A stretch of 64,000 nt of DNA from Epiperipatus broadwayi. Lineage: Eukaryota; Onychophora; Udeonychophora; Euonychophora; Peripatidae. Below are positions 24,501-37,082 of the stretch, one piece after another. The stretch's first letter is position 1. Each line of letters opens with the position of its first letter. The translations under genes and the position numbers were made by a program. Under the pieces are notes generated by a model. It saw only the letters and a list, made by a program, of their open reading frames with translations. It was not told where the DNA came from and did no database searches. The stretch spans positions 6,629,276 through 6,693,275 of the forward strand of contig JAQFVV010006245.1 of the NCBI GenBank assembly GCA_028023455.1, in the 5' to 3' direction.

Positions 24501-26244
24501 ATTTACATTACATTAATAAGAAAACTGATGAAAATGACATTTTTATAATAAAATTAAAAAAAGATAGAATGTTCTGCGAAGCATATAAAGCTAAAATTGT
24601 GCCAAACTGTTCTAAAGATTAAAATGAAAAATTCAATAGAGGTAAAATCTATGGAAATATATAATTTTTTTCTAAAGTCAAAATAATTAAATTAATAGCA
24701 AAGTAAGTACTTCCTCAATCAAAACACAGAAAAATTTTAAGTTCAAAAAATGACATTTAAAATTATTATTAACTTTAATGTTTAACTTTATTTAAATTAA
24801 TTATATTGGAAAAAATTTATATAATTATACAATAACACATTTTATGTGATATATAATCAATAATAGAAAAAAATATGATTGTTATATTTTAGAATAAATA
24901 ACATTCATGAAAATATCAGATTAGAAGAAAACATTTATATAGAGAGAGATTAATGACAATTTAACAAATATATGATTTCATAATTTATCTTCATTCAGTT
25001 AAAATCAAAATAGATATTTTCTTTCAATTAGCTTTTAACATAATGAAACTACATTTAAAAAAAAAAAAAAATCTAAAAATACATCTCACTAACAATAAAT
25101 GATATATTGAAAGAAGATTATTATTGTCATAACAATATAAAGAATACATCAAGATTAAAATATCAATATATTAAAATGTTAACAAAAACACATCAATTAA
25201 AAATAAATTTAAGACTCCATTCTGCAATTTCTTTATATATATAGTCCAATCAAATTTATTTTGATATAATACAAATTATAAAACAGTGCAGAAAAGACAT
25301 AGACCTAACCCATAGACACTGAATATTATCCTGAGTGAACAATAATCATAATAATTTAGCACATTTTCTCTTAATATGTTATTGTTTATTATTTACTACA
25401 GATGATATTTGATTGTTCTATGCTAGACTCTTAATTATATCATCATAATGAAAGAAATCAAATATTAATGATGGATAATCTTTTAAAGCTTAGTATCTTA
25501 TCTATTATTAATTATACATCTGCATAATGAAAAAAATAAAAAAGCTTTGTAAACAATTGTAAAAATTCTGAAACATATATAAATATACAAAAATCCTATG
25601 AAATTATTATTAAAAAAAGAGTCATTAGCACTGAGATTTAAAAAATTTTCTTATAGTTCCTTTGCAGTAAAAACTGTCAACAAAAATCCTTAAATGCCAG
25701 ATTCATTATGCAATTTAACTTCTAGTACCAGAGATATATTTTATAATGTTGGTAGGTTTCTGGTAGCTATAATAGCGATATATGTTTTAGGGTGAATCCT
25801 ATAGAGGTAATTCTATTTGTTTAATTTATTACACTATGGTCAAGTGCCAATTTCACATTTAGAAGTTACATAGATTAGTTTTGCATATTTAAAATAATAT
25901 GGATATAGTTATAAATTATAATGAAATAGATATAGAGCACATTGCAATGCAATCAAACAATTCATCAACAGAATGTCTTTTCTTCACTTTGATGATAATC
26001 TTCCAAGCAATGGTTTCAATCTTCTAAAAATATTAATAAAAGCAACCTGGTTTACATTAACCTATGTAAATATCCTCATTGAAATCTGGAGGAGCATGAA
26101 TAATTGTGATCACACATTTCAAGAAATTCCCTGCAAATTCATTCTCCTGCCTCATACAGTACTTGTTGCCATGATTAGTCTAAAAATAAAGGTAATATAT
26201 AATAGGAAGGTTAATTTTTCAAGTTTTTTTTTTTATATGTCAAA
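24501..26244. other. No gene seen
   Basis: AT-rich DNA. An open plus-strand frame at 25973-26251 has no recognisable motif, and I regard it as chance. Confidence 0.45.
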
Positions 26245-26315
26245 GCATTGACCGGGAAGGGAACCGAAGCCAGTTGCTTGGAAGGCAGCTATGCTAACTG
26301 CTAAGCCACCAACGT
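26245..26315 (-). tRNA. tRNA-Gly(UCC)-like pseudogene
   Basis: On the minus strand the sequence reads GTTGGTGGCTTAGCAGTTAG and then AGCTGCCTTCCAAGCA. That gives a tRNA-Gly D arm and a 7-nt anticodon loop CTTCCAA with anticodon UCC; four of five anticodon-stem pairs hold. The T arm (TTCGGTTCCC then TTCCCGG) is one base too long and poorly paired, and acceptor pairing is imperfect, so it is probably a pseudogene or SINE-derived. Just outside the acceptor, GTCAAA and TTTGAC extend the stem by six perfect base pairs, which is unusual. Poly-T tracts of about 11-13 nt lie on both sides. Confidence 0.65.
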
Positions 26316-27173
26316 TTGACAATTTTTTTTTTTCAAAAGTTCATACTGATTTAGCTCAAGTAAACAGTTTGGTAGCAGAAGGCAAAGGTTCTTTATTTAT
26401 TTAGCATGTGAATTTTTTTGCAGTTTAACTATGACATAATATCATAAGAGTCTGTAGATTCCAATCAGGATAGATTCATTATTGTTCATTAAATCCTTCA
26501 ATTCTGCCACTATGCTATAGATTTGATAGACATGAACTATCTAATTCATAGTTTATATTTGTACATATCTATTGAAGTCAATAGTTGTTAAATTCAATTT
26601 ATGAAGCAGATGAGTACAATGAACATGGTTTACCCTAAATCTATTGATGATTCATTATATCTAGAATAATCAAATCCACCTGCCTTTATTAATGGATCTG
26701 AAAAACAAATTGTTTGGAAGCTCATAAAAAAGTTCATTTTTCTAACATAATTATTCAGTAATTTGAAAAAGTTGAACATCAGAAAGGGAATCTTGATTTG
26801 AGACAAACTTAAAATGGAGAAACTATATCTTGAGTTATTAGCTAGTCCATTTAATAGTTTTTAAATTTTCTGTGGTGCATCTTCTCTTCTGATATCTCAA
26901 GGAGAAATATATGAAACAAAAAGGAAGATATTTCAAAAGAATAGCTTTGACAGTAGTAGTAATATTTCTTATGGTAATTATTAATTGAATATCCAGAAGT
27001 TTAGTGTGGACACTTCTTCTTCAAATAAAATATCCTAGCATGAAGGAAGCTATTCAAAAGTGCTTACATCAAAAGTCCAACAAGAAAGTTATTCCTAGAA
27101 ATTGTTTTAGATATAATCTTAAATAAAGAAAATAAGATAATGTTATGATACAAGATTACTCCTAAATAGAATG
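26316..27173. other. No gene seen
   Basis: AT-rich DNA without recognisable features. Confidence 0.4.
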
Positions 27174-27185
27174 GGATAGGATTGT

Positions 27186-27420
27186 TGTATTTATATATTA
27201 GAGTATTTCCATCATCTAATATTAAGTATTGAAGGTCTTTAGAAAAATTTAAATCTTCCAATTACATTCAACTGTTAATAATAGCACACAGGTTAATCTA
27301 TGTGCTATGAATGTAACTGGAAGATTTAAATTTTTCTAAAAACCTTCAATACTTAATATTAGATAACAGAAATAATCCGATAAATAAATACAACTAAAAT
27401 ACTATCATCACACACCTTCA
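27186..27420. mobile_element. Fold-back element, family F2 copy C (tails only), with 12-bp TSD
   Basis: Consists only of the F2 tail in inverted orientation (AGTATTTCCATCATCTAATATT inward on the left, its diverged complement on the right). The tRNA head and hairpin are missing. The right end carries the family's terminal ATCATCACACACCTTCA, shared with copy A. The flanks GGATAGGATTGT (27174-27185) and GGATAAGATTGT (27421-27432) form a 12-bp target duplication with one mismatch. Confidence 0.75.
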
Positions 27421-27432
27421 GGATAAGATTGT

Positions 27433-28779
27433 GTTTCTATTTATTGTTGCAAAAGGTTATATTCAGATTACAAGATTTGTCCTTATTGTTTATATGAAAA
27501 TTTAAGCATATTCTCCACTGAACTGGGAATAAAAACCCATTATTTGAAAAAGATTTCCAAACTTTTCATACCCTTCATCGAGAAACTTTTCTATTTCTGA
27601 AATATCTTGTACAAAGTCAAAACAATGCCAGTAGCATAAATGAATTTCCTACATAAATGAAAGAACCAAACTCTGTAGAAGACAGTTTGGCAGTTTTCAA
27701 TCCAACTTAAGATAATGTATGTACTTGTCAAAAGCCTAATTTATTAAACATAAATGAACATGTTTATTAGTCATATTTTCCCAGAAGTTTTGGATGCAAT
27801 TCACTATAATTCAAAAGTTTTTTATTTCAAAAACTTGTCAATGATTTTATCAGCAATAGTTGTTCCAGCATTAGAATAATAATTACAATACATACAAATC
27901 TATGAGAAATGTAGTTTTCTCAAAAGTAGAGAATCAAAACCAGTATTTGGAATAGGTAAATTCAATAATATATTATCCTCAACAATACATCAAAGTTGAG
28001 TTCTATCTGACTGATATAGAAAATATTATGCAGCTAAAATAAAATTATAAATCTTGGTGAGTTCAAATAATTGTCACCACAATCAATTTCTGCCAAATCT
28101 CTATTAAAAAGTCACTAGTGATAGATATATAAAAAAACATTTTTTTATGTTTTTTCAATTATATTTATGATACAAACAATAAAGAAATTTTTCTTTATTT
28201 ATATTATCTGGCATAAGGTCTTTCATTTTTCTTTGAAATTACCAGATAAATGTTTCACTTTTTTTTTTTTGTCTTGCTCTGAAATCAAAATTTTTTGCAA
28301 TGATTATGGAAACTTTATACTTCTTTATTTGAAATACATCTTTACTGTGGCTAATAAATACAATTAGTTAATCAAAAATCTTGCATAAGAAATATGCAGT
28401 TATAAAATTCTAATGATTTTTTTTTGTTTAGTAATGCAATCTATAATATATTTCTATTATACATGAGGCAAATAAAACTTTCATTGTAAATGTACATAAT
28501 TGTGTCAAAAAAAAGGATAAACTTTTATACAAGATGTAATTAAAAACAAATTATGATAATAATACAATTAAAATAACAATATAGTTTTATCTAATGTTTA
28601 TTTAATATTCTTGTATTACAATTTTAATAAAATTTCTAATAATATTCCTGGCAAAAAAAAAATACAAACTTTATTCAGTATATAATTAAAAACAATCTAT
28701 GATCATACACAATAATAAAATGTAATTAAAATAAATTGAAAATATGAGATTTGCCTATATAATTAAAAAAAATAGGTTG
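27433..28779. other. No gene seen
   Basis: AT-rich DNA. Around 27.55-27.75 kb the minus strand gives short frames that might be an old transposase, but nothing nameable. Confidence 0.35.
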
Positions 28780-28880
28780 AGAAATAAGAGGGTCCCTCTT
28801 ATCTTTATAAAGTCGAATCTTGCTTTATGATTTGGAGAGGTCGCTCTTGGTAAAATTAAGCACTCAAGGCACATGTAATG
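28780..28880 (-). repeat. Relict of repeat family R (see 29715-30411)
   Basis: Contains blocks matching the inner part of family R in minus sense: CTTATCTTTATAAAGTCG, TTTGGAGAGGTCGCTC, then AAATTAAGCACT and AAGGCACAT. Confidence 0.45.
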
Positions 28881-29243
28881 AGGTTTTAGCCTTACATATG
28901 TATTAATAATTTTATTTAATTTTTTTGTAGCAACAAAAACACTATTCTTCTTTAAAGATAAAAATGCTGGTTATCATAAATGTAACTAAATAAATAATCA
29001 ATCAAAACACGATTGAAATAAACAACTATTAATAACTATATTATATTTATTGAACCGGCTTTCATCTCTATTCAGATCTCAAAATATTATAATATACAAT
29101 TCAAATAACCAATTAACTATATCTCCTCCATCTACTGGACATTATTTACATTACATTGCAGTTTTTTTTTTAAAACATATTCTTACATATTGTAATCAAA
29201 TAAACAAATTTAACATATTTTACATCTTATATATATACAATGT

Positions 29244-29714
29244 ATAATATTTTTATAGATATATTAAACAACCTCCATACTTCCCCATTCTTTCTAAATT
29301 CATAAAAATAAAGATACAATAAAAGACAAATGACCCCCAAGATGACCTGGGCCAACTGATGAGTGCTGATTCAGCATGAAATGCATCTTGGGAATCATTT
29401 TTGTCTTTTATTGTATCTTTATTTCTATGAATTTAAAAAGAATGGGGAAGTATGGAGGTTTTTAATATATCTATAAAGATATTACACATAGGAAAGAAAA
29501 AGGTGAAAACTCCTAGTGTATGTTTAAAATTAAAAAATCAGATATATTAATTTTTAACTAAGGTTTATAGTTTATATCTGTGCTAGAGATAATTTCTAGT
29601 TTAGAAAATGATTAGGAATAATCATTATTTATCTGAGGTGGATGGTGTCAAAGTTGTGAGTGGAGTGAGTTTGACAATGATAAATAAAAATACAACAATT
29701 TACAATATTCAAGT
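29244..29714 (+). mobile_element. Hammerhead-ribozyme element F1, snap-back copy
   Basis: A small non-coding element. Left arm (29250-29344) is the reverse complement of the right arm (29384-29478), differing at only a few sites (CTCCATACTTCCCCATTC versus GAATGGGGAAGTATGGAG). The hammerhead ribozyme sits at the tip between them. The unit body continues to about 29714 with blocks shared with the 62 kb copies (GTGCTAGAGATAAT, then GTGGATGGTGTCAAAGTTGT). The inverted arm begins within four nucleotides of the ribozyme's predicted cleavage site. No open reading frame; mobilisation would need an enzyme from elsewhere. Confidence 0.75.
29341..29399 (+). ncRNA. Type I hammerhead ribozyme, apparently intact core
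   Basis: Core CUGAUGA is at 29356-29362. Stem II is GUGCUG (29363-29368) with CAGCAU (29372-29377), 6 bp including one G-U, around an AUU loop. GAAA is at 29378-29381. Minimal stem III is A81-U86 and U82-A85 with loop GC, within AUGCAU (29381-29386). The cleavage triplet is AUC (29385-29387), which obeys the NUH rule, so cleavage is predicted after C29387. Stem I has two helices: CCAA (29352-29355) with UUGG (29388-29391), and AUGA (29342-29345) with UCAU (29395-29398), around an internal loop of the kind used for tertiary contacts. Two-base-pair stem III hammerheads are known from Penelope-like elements and retrozymes and may work as dimers. Competing pairing with the left arm could mask it. 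Confidence 0.8.
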
Positions 29715-30411
29715 TATAATTATTTATTAAGCGCAGAGGAAGTATATGTAAATATTTTTAAGACAGGCTATAACCTATATCAAATGCGCCTTGAAATTTA
29801 TAATAGTCAAGCAATATTTTTATTTTGCCGATAGATAAGAGAGGCTGTCTTATCTTTAACCTAAATTTCCATTTATATAGGCCAATCTGAAGTATCTTGA
29901 TTTGGGAGCGTGAAGCTGTTGTTCTCTTCACTGTTTAAGTCCACTATTTCCTTTACAAATTAACCTTTGCAAAATCTTGCGATTTACAATGAGTTATTAT
30001 TACGATCTTTATACTGGAAATATATAAACTATTGTAAAGTTGTAATTATTTATTAAGTACACAGGAAGTATATGTAAATACTTTTAAGACAGGCTATAAC
30101 CTGTATCAAATGTGCCTTGAAATTTTTACAATAATCAAGCAATATTTTTATTTTGCTGATAGAGGGACCTCTCAAACCACGACACAAGATAGCGACTTTT
30201 ATAAAGATAAGAGCAGACATCTTATTTTTAACCTATATTTCCATTTATATAAGTCAATCTGAAGTATCTTGATTTGTGAGTGTGAAGCTGTTGTTCTCTC
30301 CACTGTTTAAGTCCACTATTTCCTTTAGAAATTAACCCTCACGAAATCTTGCGATTTATAATGAGTTAATATTACGATCTTTACACTGGAAATATATAAA
30401 CTATTGTAAAG
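29715..30411 (+). repeat. Repeat family R, two direct tandem copies
   Basis: Copies at 29715-30040 and 30041-30411 share blocks such as AGACAGGCTATAACCT, CTGAAGTATCTTGATTT, GTTTAAGTCCACTATTTCC and GGAAATATATAAACTATTG. The second copy carries about 45 bp extra (AGGGACCTCTCAAACC region). No coding capacity; the family is unclassified. Confidence 0.85.
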
Positions 30412-30845
30412 TAAATTGCACAAAATGACAGCACCTGTTGACTTTATATTTAAAGTAAATGGAAAAATATGGGTAATTTAGTCTGCAAGATGTGTAAGGA
30501 AGGCTTAGAAAATATTAGCATCTGTTAATTCAATGTAAATGCTTGAAAGGAGAAAGGGTACAAATAATGAAGCTATGGAAGAATAAATATAAACAAAGTG
30601 ATTATACCGAAAGTGGGTTATTGGATTTTATGCTGGGTTTGGGAAAAGATAAGAGGGATTTAGATATGAAGGCCATGGAGTTGACAAAAATTATGTTGTG
30701 GAAATGGGATGGAGCAGATTATGGAAAAATTTAGGGTGGGGAATGGAAAGGGAAGGTAAAGTGGCTAACAGGTTTCTCTGGACATAGTTGCTGAGAGATT
30801 TCCGACTCTGTACAAGAAGTCACAATGCATCACATCACATCACAT
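30412..30845 (+). mobile_element. LINE 3' end with zinc-knuckle, trapped between inverted R repeats
   Basis: The sequence CKMCKEGLENI, then after a one-base shift HLLIQCKCLKGERV, is a Cys-x2-Cys-His-Cys knuckle of a LINE ORF2 C-terminus, followed by the frame 30543-30734 (LWKNKYKQSDYTES, ending MLWKWDG). The 3' UTR ends in a CACAT-type repeat (CATCACATCACATCACAT, about 30825-30845). This family differs from the LINE ends at 2.9 and 60.2 kb. Confidence 0.6.
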
Positions 30846-30942
30846 AAAAAGCAGAAGAATTATAAAAGTAGATTTTTGTTTCAAGATTGTTTTTCATTTG
30901 AAATATATTTTTATTTATTAAGTATAAAATATAAATAATTAT

Positions 30943-31330
30943 AACTTTACAATAGTTTATATATTTCCAGTATAAAGATCGCAATATTAACTCATTATAA
31001 ATCGCAACATTTCACAAAGGTTAATTTGTAAAGGAATTAGTGGACTTAAACAGTGGAGAGAACAAAAGCTTCACGCTCCCAAATCAAGATACTTCAGATT
31101 GGCATATAAAAGTGGAAATTTAGGTTAAAGATAAGACAGCTGTTCTCATCTTTATAAAAGTCACAATCTTGTGTCAGGGTTTGAGAGATCCCTCTATCGG
31201 CAAAATAAAGATATTGCTTGATTATTATAAAAATTTCAAGGCACATTTGATACAGGTTATAGCCTGTTGTAAAAGTATTATCATGGTTTGAGAAATCCCT
31301 ATATTGGCAAAATAAAGGTAGTGCTTGACT
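30943..31330 (-). repeat. Repeat family R, inverted copy
   Basis: Reverse complement of 30041-30411, including CTTTACAATAGTTTATATAT, GGAAATAGTGG-like and CAAATCAAGATACTTCAG blocks, followed by part of a second unit (GGTTTGAGAAATCCCTATA). With the direct copies it forms a large inverted repeat around the LINE end. Confidence 0.8.
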
Positions 31331-32440
31331 TATAATTCAAAAAATTTTCCAAAAATAATAATAATTAAATACATATTTTATATCTTTAAAAATGTTATTT
31401 ACATATTTACAATCATTTCCAACATTTTCCAACTATTTAATAAAGCCCATTTTCCTCCTAATTTTGCTGGACCTTTTTCTATATTTACACATTCTTTATA
31501 ATACATATTTTATTCACATTTCATTTTATGCCCTGCATCCAAATAATGCAAATATGGTCCTAACCTCATATTTTTTCTATTAATGACTCGATCATGTTCC
31601 TTACCTCTCTCAATTGCTGTTTTTCCTGTCTGTCCTATATTTTATTGCATTTTCTACAGCTAATTTTATAAACTAGCCCCACAGCACTACAAACATCATT
31701 TAACTTTTGCATTATTTAACCATTTACCCAAATACTTATTTTTCCAAGCTATTTTTACATTATTTGGGAATTTTTCTTTCTTTAATCTTTTATATACCTT
31801 TTCTGAATATGGAATAATTATGATATTTAATGTATTGAAAGCATACTTAGCATGAATAAAAGCTAATATTTTAAACTTATGACTACCTTTTCTGGTTAAC
31901 ATAATAATATACTTAATAAAATGTTTTTCATTATCACTATTTTTCAATTTATTTATTTTTTAAATCAGATATTTAAACATTTATTATATATTTTCAATCA
32001 ATGTTAATGAATTAAATTTCTGCCATAGGAAATCACTATAATTATTTATTTTCTATATGAGATTCTTGATTTATTAAGTGTGTTCAGAATAAAAATGTTT
32101 TGACAAAAAAAATACTAACCTGTGTATAAACTGTTGAGAAATAAAAGCAATGCAGTTGTTATGCAATTTTTAAGCAGTAATTTTAAACATTTCATTAATG
32201 GTTGCCATTGTGACAATACATCAATATTGATATCCTATTTAATAACAATTCATTGAAATAAATCATATATATTGAAACAGTCTATTTTGATTGCTTGCCT
32301 GTTTCACTTATTTTATCTTCATAACTATATCTATGCCAGATTTAAACCCTCTCAGAGTATCTACACCAACAACATTGGCAAATATATATGTATATTCGCA
32401 CATATATATGCGAGTGATAAGCCTCTAATTGGATCAGCAT
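31331..32440. other. No gene seen
   Basis: AT-rich DNA. Open frames on either strand at 31392-31947 are compositionally AT-driven and carry no motif. Confidence 0.4.
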
Positions 32441-35172
32441 ATATATATTGTAACGGTATGGTTTGATATACCCGGATGCTCCGGTCTGCAAGTACATTTG
32501 AACACACAGATCAACTTTAACAATCAGCTGATTTGTCCATAATATATATATATACCAACTTACTTCCAATCTAAAAGTGCTAGTGCACCTATCTGCCATA
32601 TCCTAAAGTTGATAGTGCCAAATGCAACAGTCCGGTCCATCCACGTATATAGGTGAAAGAGAGCAAGCTCGCATCTAACTACTGTCTGACCTAGGGTCTT
32701 CATGTAGGATGCTAGCGATAAAACGATGATTACCTGATTCATGATTACATCCATCTTCAATAGACTAATCTAAGCATCATCCACTAAATCTACATGCAAT
32801 CCAAATCAGTTCATCTCACATTTTACCATTCTTTTCCAAAACCGTTGCCTCAGATATTCGAACTCAGGAAGAATTCGCATTCGACTCTCTTAACAGGTAT
32901 GTATCTATGCATACTATTAATTAATAACTAAAATAATACATCCTATCTATTAAACAAAATATAACCTGTATTTAATGTTCTCTCCCATGCTTATTAAACA
33001 ATAATGTGGATGTGTGCAAGTGTAAAACATTGGTTATAAGATGTAATGTAAGTGCTTAATTGAATGTAAATGCTGGATCAACAAAACTACAGAGATCCTG
33101 TTAATTAACACAACTTCATAATATTTATTTACAAACAAAAATAGGATATATTTAAACATAAATTCTTAAACAATTTAGAAAAGCAAAAAAAAAAATTCTA
33201 TATAGAAATTTTTAAAAAAAAAATCTCAATAAAGAAAAATATATAAAAAAAAAATGCCCATAAATTACTTGGATATCTCTATGTATTTACAGTTTCTATT
33301 GTCTATGCTGATAATAATAAAACAAATAATTAATTCAAAATGAGATTGCTAATCTAAGTAAATTTAACTGCAACCTCAAATATAATAATCGTGAAAAAAT
33401 ATAATGATAACACAACACAGAATGTGATAGAACATAATATAAAGAATATTATTAAAAAAAAAAAAACATGTTAGTCATTTATTCACTTTATCTTAAGAAA
33501 TATTAGTAACATATATATGTAATTAGTCATGTCATGTGGTAAACATATTTTATATCAGTGGCTTTAAAAAAAAAAAATTTAAAAAAATCTCTTACCGTTA
33601 AACAGTCTAGTGAAGCACTTAACTGTTTGTGCATATTTCAATCCCACATCTGTCAGTAGAAAATAAATCATCTAAACTTTATTTAAAAAAATAATAAACT
33701 TTTCAACCTATCCCCCCTCCCCTACTCTCTTGATATTTTCCTATATTGGATTGTTCCCTCTATATAATTAGCAATAGTTTTTTCCAAATATAAGATGAAA
33801 TAAAAATTAAAAATAAAAATACAAATTGATACAACAAAAAAATAAAACATAATTTACAATTTTCCTTTATACAAAATTCTTATGGTAAATGTATTTTGTT
33901 AAATAAATGTTGAAGAACTCCAATTTAATTTGATAGAGCATCCTGAAGATATTTCAGTGGGCAGTTTGTATGTAATTTGGTGTTATTCATCCCATATATT
34001 TTCATCCTGTGTAAATTTCAACTCCTCAGGCAATTTAACTGTAGACAGTCATATCTTCATATTTTTATATGGCCATAGTGGATAGGAAGAAATGCTTCAC
34101 CCCGATGACAATTCAGCTCTTAGCCAACGTATTTCATGCTTGAACTATATATATATACAACTTTACATAAATTTATAGACAGTTTGCATCTAATAAAATA
34201 TTTTTATAGATAGAATAAAACTTAACTCATCTGTTTTAATTTCTTTTTTTTTTCAGTTCCTTTTAAACAAAAATCAGGTTACTTTTCTTTTTTTTTTAAA
34301 TTTGAATTGATAATGATTTCCACTTTTCTATCAAATAAATCAGATTAATGTTACATCCATTTCTTTTACTTTTTCTCCAAATGCTGAATTAATTAAGAAA
34401 AAAAATGTCTATTTTGTAGAAAAATACAAAAGTAATCCTACTGCTAAAACTAGACTTGACCGATCTTTTTTTTGCCAACCAACAGAAGAAGCAGACGATT
34501 TTTTTAATTGTTTCATTTTTATCTTGGTACTATTTCTATTATTTGAAAACCTGCGTTTCAGCTTTTAAAATATTTTTTTACATCGATTCATTAAAAAATA
34601 ATAAAACACGTTATAAAATAAATTTACAATATTCTTATCTCTCTTACATTTGAAATATTGATTTACTTTCTACTGTTATAATTATTGTTTTTTATTTAAG
34701 TCATTGTCAAATCAACTAACACAACACAAACGATCAACATATATATATATATAACTATGTACAACTTTTTTATTAAGAGTGATGTTTTCTTAGTAATAAA
34801 ATTTTATTACTAATATATATGTGGGTATTTTTTTTTACGGTCAATTACCCATCATTCTTAAGTACTTAGTCAGTAGTTAATCCACTGTTTAGAAAAAAAA
34901 ATATTAAAAATATAAAAACATTAATCTTCCTTTCCAAAAGTGTTCTAGCAAAATCTTTTTATCTTTCTACTTGCCAATTAAAAAAAAAAATTCCATTATT
35001 TCAGATGGCTTTAGGTATGTTGTTGGGGTAGCAATTTTTAGCTACCTTCACAATATATATATTACAGGTATATGTTTGTTTTAAAAATCGCATAGTTTAA
35101 AAAGCGATTTAATTTAAATTATTAGTCTATTCTTTTATTTTTTGCTGGAATCGCATATATATAGAATATATT

Positions 35173-35738
35173 CCAGATACTTCCATCCTACATATATAGA
35201 AAGAGAATTAGTTTTATACTAAGTATAAATTCAGTTTTTAGTTAAATAAGCTGTAAACAATTTTAATTAGACCACCGCAGTTGTCCTGGTATAGCGTGAG
35301 CCTAGTTTTAATAGTCTTAAATTGACAATAACATTTCTTAGAATTAATAGTCTTTTGAAATTAGCTAAGTCATAAATTCTAGGACAATACAAGCTGAAAT
35401 TTAAACAGTGACACAAGGTTAAGATTAAAATTTAAGTATTAAATGGGCTGGATTTCCAGATACTTCCATCCTACATATATAGAAAGAGAATTAGTTTTAT
35501 ACTAAGTATAAATTCAGTTTTTAGTTAAATAAGCTGTAAACAATTTTAATTAGACCACCGCAGTTGTCCTGGTATAGCGTGAGCCTGGTTTTAATAGTCT
35601 TAAATTGACAATAACATTTCTTAGAATTAATAGTCTTTTGAAATTAGCTAAGTCATAAATTATAGGACAATACAAGCTGAAATTTAAACAGTGACACAAG
35701 GTTAAGATTAAAATTTAAGTATTAAATGGGCTGGATTT
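35173..35738. repeat. 283-bp tandem duplication
   Basis: Two adjacent 283-bp copies (35173-35455, 35456-35738), each beginning CCAGATACTTCCATCC and ending GGGCTGGATTT. Only two differences are obvious (CCTAGTTT/CCTGGTTT and ATTCTAGG/ATTATAGG), so the duplication is recent. Confidence 0.95.
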
Positions 35739-37082
35739 CAAAGGATTTTCTAGCTGCGTACAAACTGGTAAACAACCTGATGTTCAGCGGCAAAAGTGTA
35801 TAAATAGTGCAATTTTTATAAACAGGGGATATATATACTATATTGTTTGTGCAGAGTTGTAAGCTAAATCCACACCGGCTTTATCTTTAACATGGTGAGG
35901 TAAAAAGGCGCAAACTCGCCACTCCCTTTTGCAGGATATGGTAGACTAGGGTCCCATCTTACTACGCAGATACAGTTAACCATCATGCCTGTAATGGAGA
36001 GTAGTCTAGCCAGTAATCTGTTGTAAGAAGATCAATGGAAATCAACCCGCTCACAAGGAATGGTGCCGACATCACCGTCCAGTGTGCCTGAAGCTGCAAC
36101 GAAGAAAATCAGTAACATTTCTAACTGCTGCTGAGCTCTGTTTATAAAGAGTTAATTTTTCTCAAATCTATCTAAGCTAGCTATATAATGTATCCATCTT
36201 TAAAATTTGTTATCTTAAATTCTGTAAATAAATCTGATAAATGCTAATTAATGTAAAACTCAACCTGGTCTGAAACTAAAACTTATAATTTGAAAATCAC
36301 TCTTTTAAAATGTAACACTGTAATAATATAATTTAAGCTACAAGTTGCTGCGATCTTTTATGCCTATTTATTTCATTTTAATTTACTTTCATAATTTTCG
36401 TCATTTTATTATTGTATGCATTTAATATGCGAAATAACTCAAAACCGTGAGTATACATATATAATTTTAGTCTATTTCTTTGCGAAGATATAAAATTAGT
36501 CTATTTCTTTGCGAAGATATTTTCATATCTTCATTTTAATAAATATTAAATACAGTATTAATTATATTACTCTTAACTCGCTGTTTCAAGATATTATTAT
36601 TTATACTGATTAATTTTATGTAGTAATATTGTAGTAATCAGTTACATCCTAGATAAAGTTGTAGTTTGCTCAGCTATAGTTATGAATTATAACTTTCTCT
36701 ATATATAATCAGTATATCATAGGAACTAGCCACAGGGATATTATTAAAGCATATTTATAATATTTTTCAGTAATCACACTTCAAATATGCTTTCTCCTCC
36801 CTAGATTAATATATATTAGAAATGCGGGTTTGTATCTTAATATGAGTTACTAATGAATTCAGTCCCTAAGTAATATGTTTGAGATACTAATCTTGAAAAC
36901 TGGGTTATAGATATGCAAATAAACAGTATCTATTTTAAGACACGTTAAATTAATTAAGCGTGTTTATATTCTATATATTGTACCAATATTATATTACTGC
37001 ATATATATATATAATCTTTGGCTAAAAATTATTAAAATAAAATTAACATAAATAATGTGAGGATTTCAAATTGAGAGAGTTA

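Noticed and set aside
26245-26315. Functional tRNA-Gly gene
   Set aside because: The T arm is too long and poorly paired, the acceptor is imperfect and no normal terminator follows; called a pseudogene.
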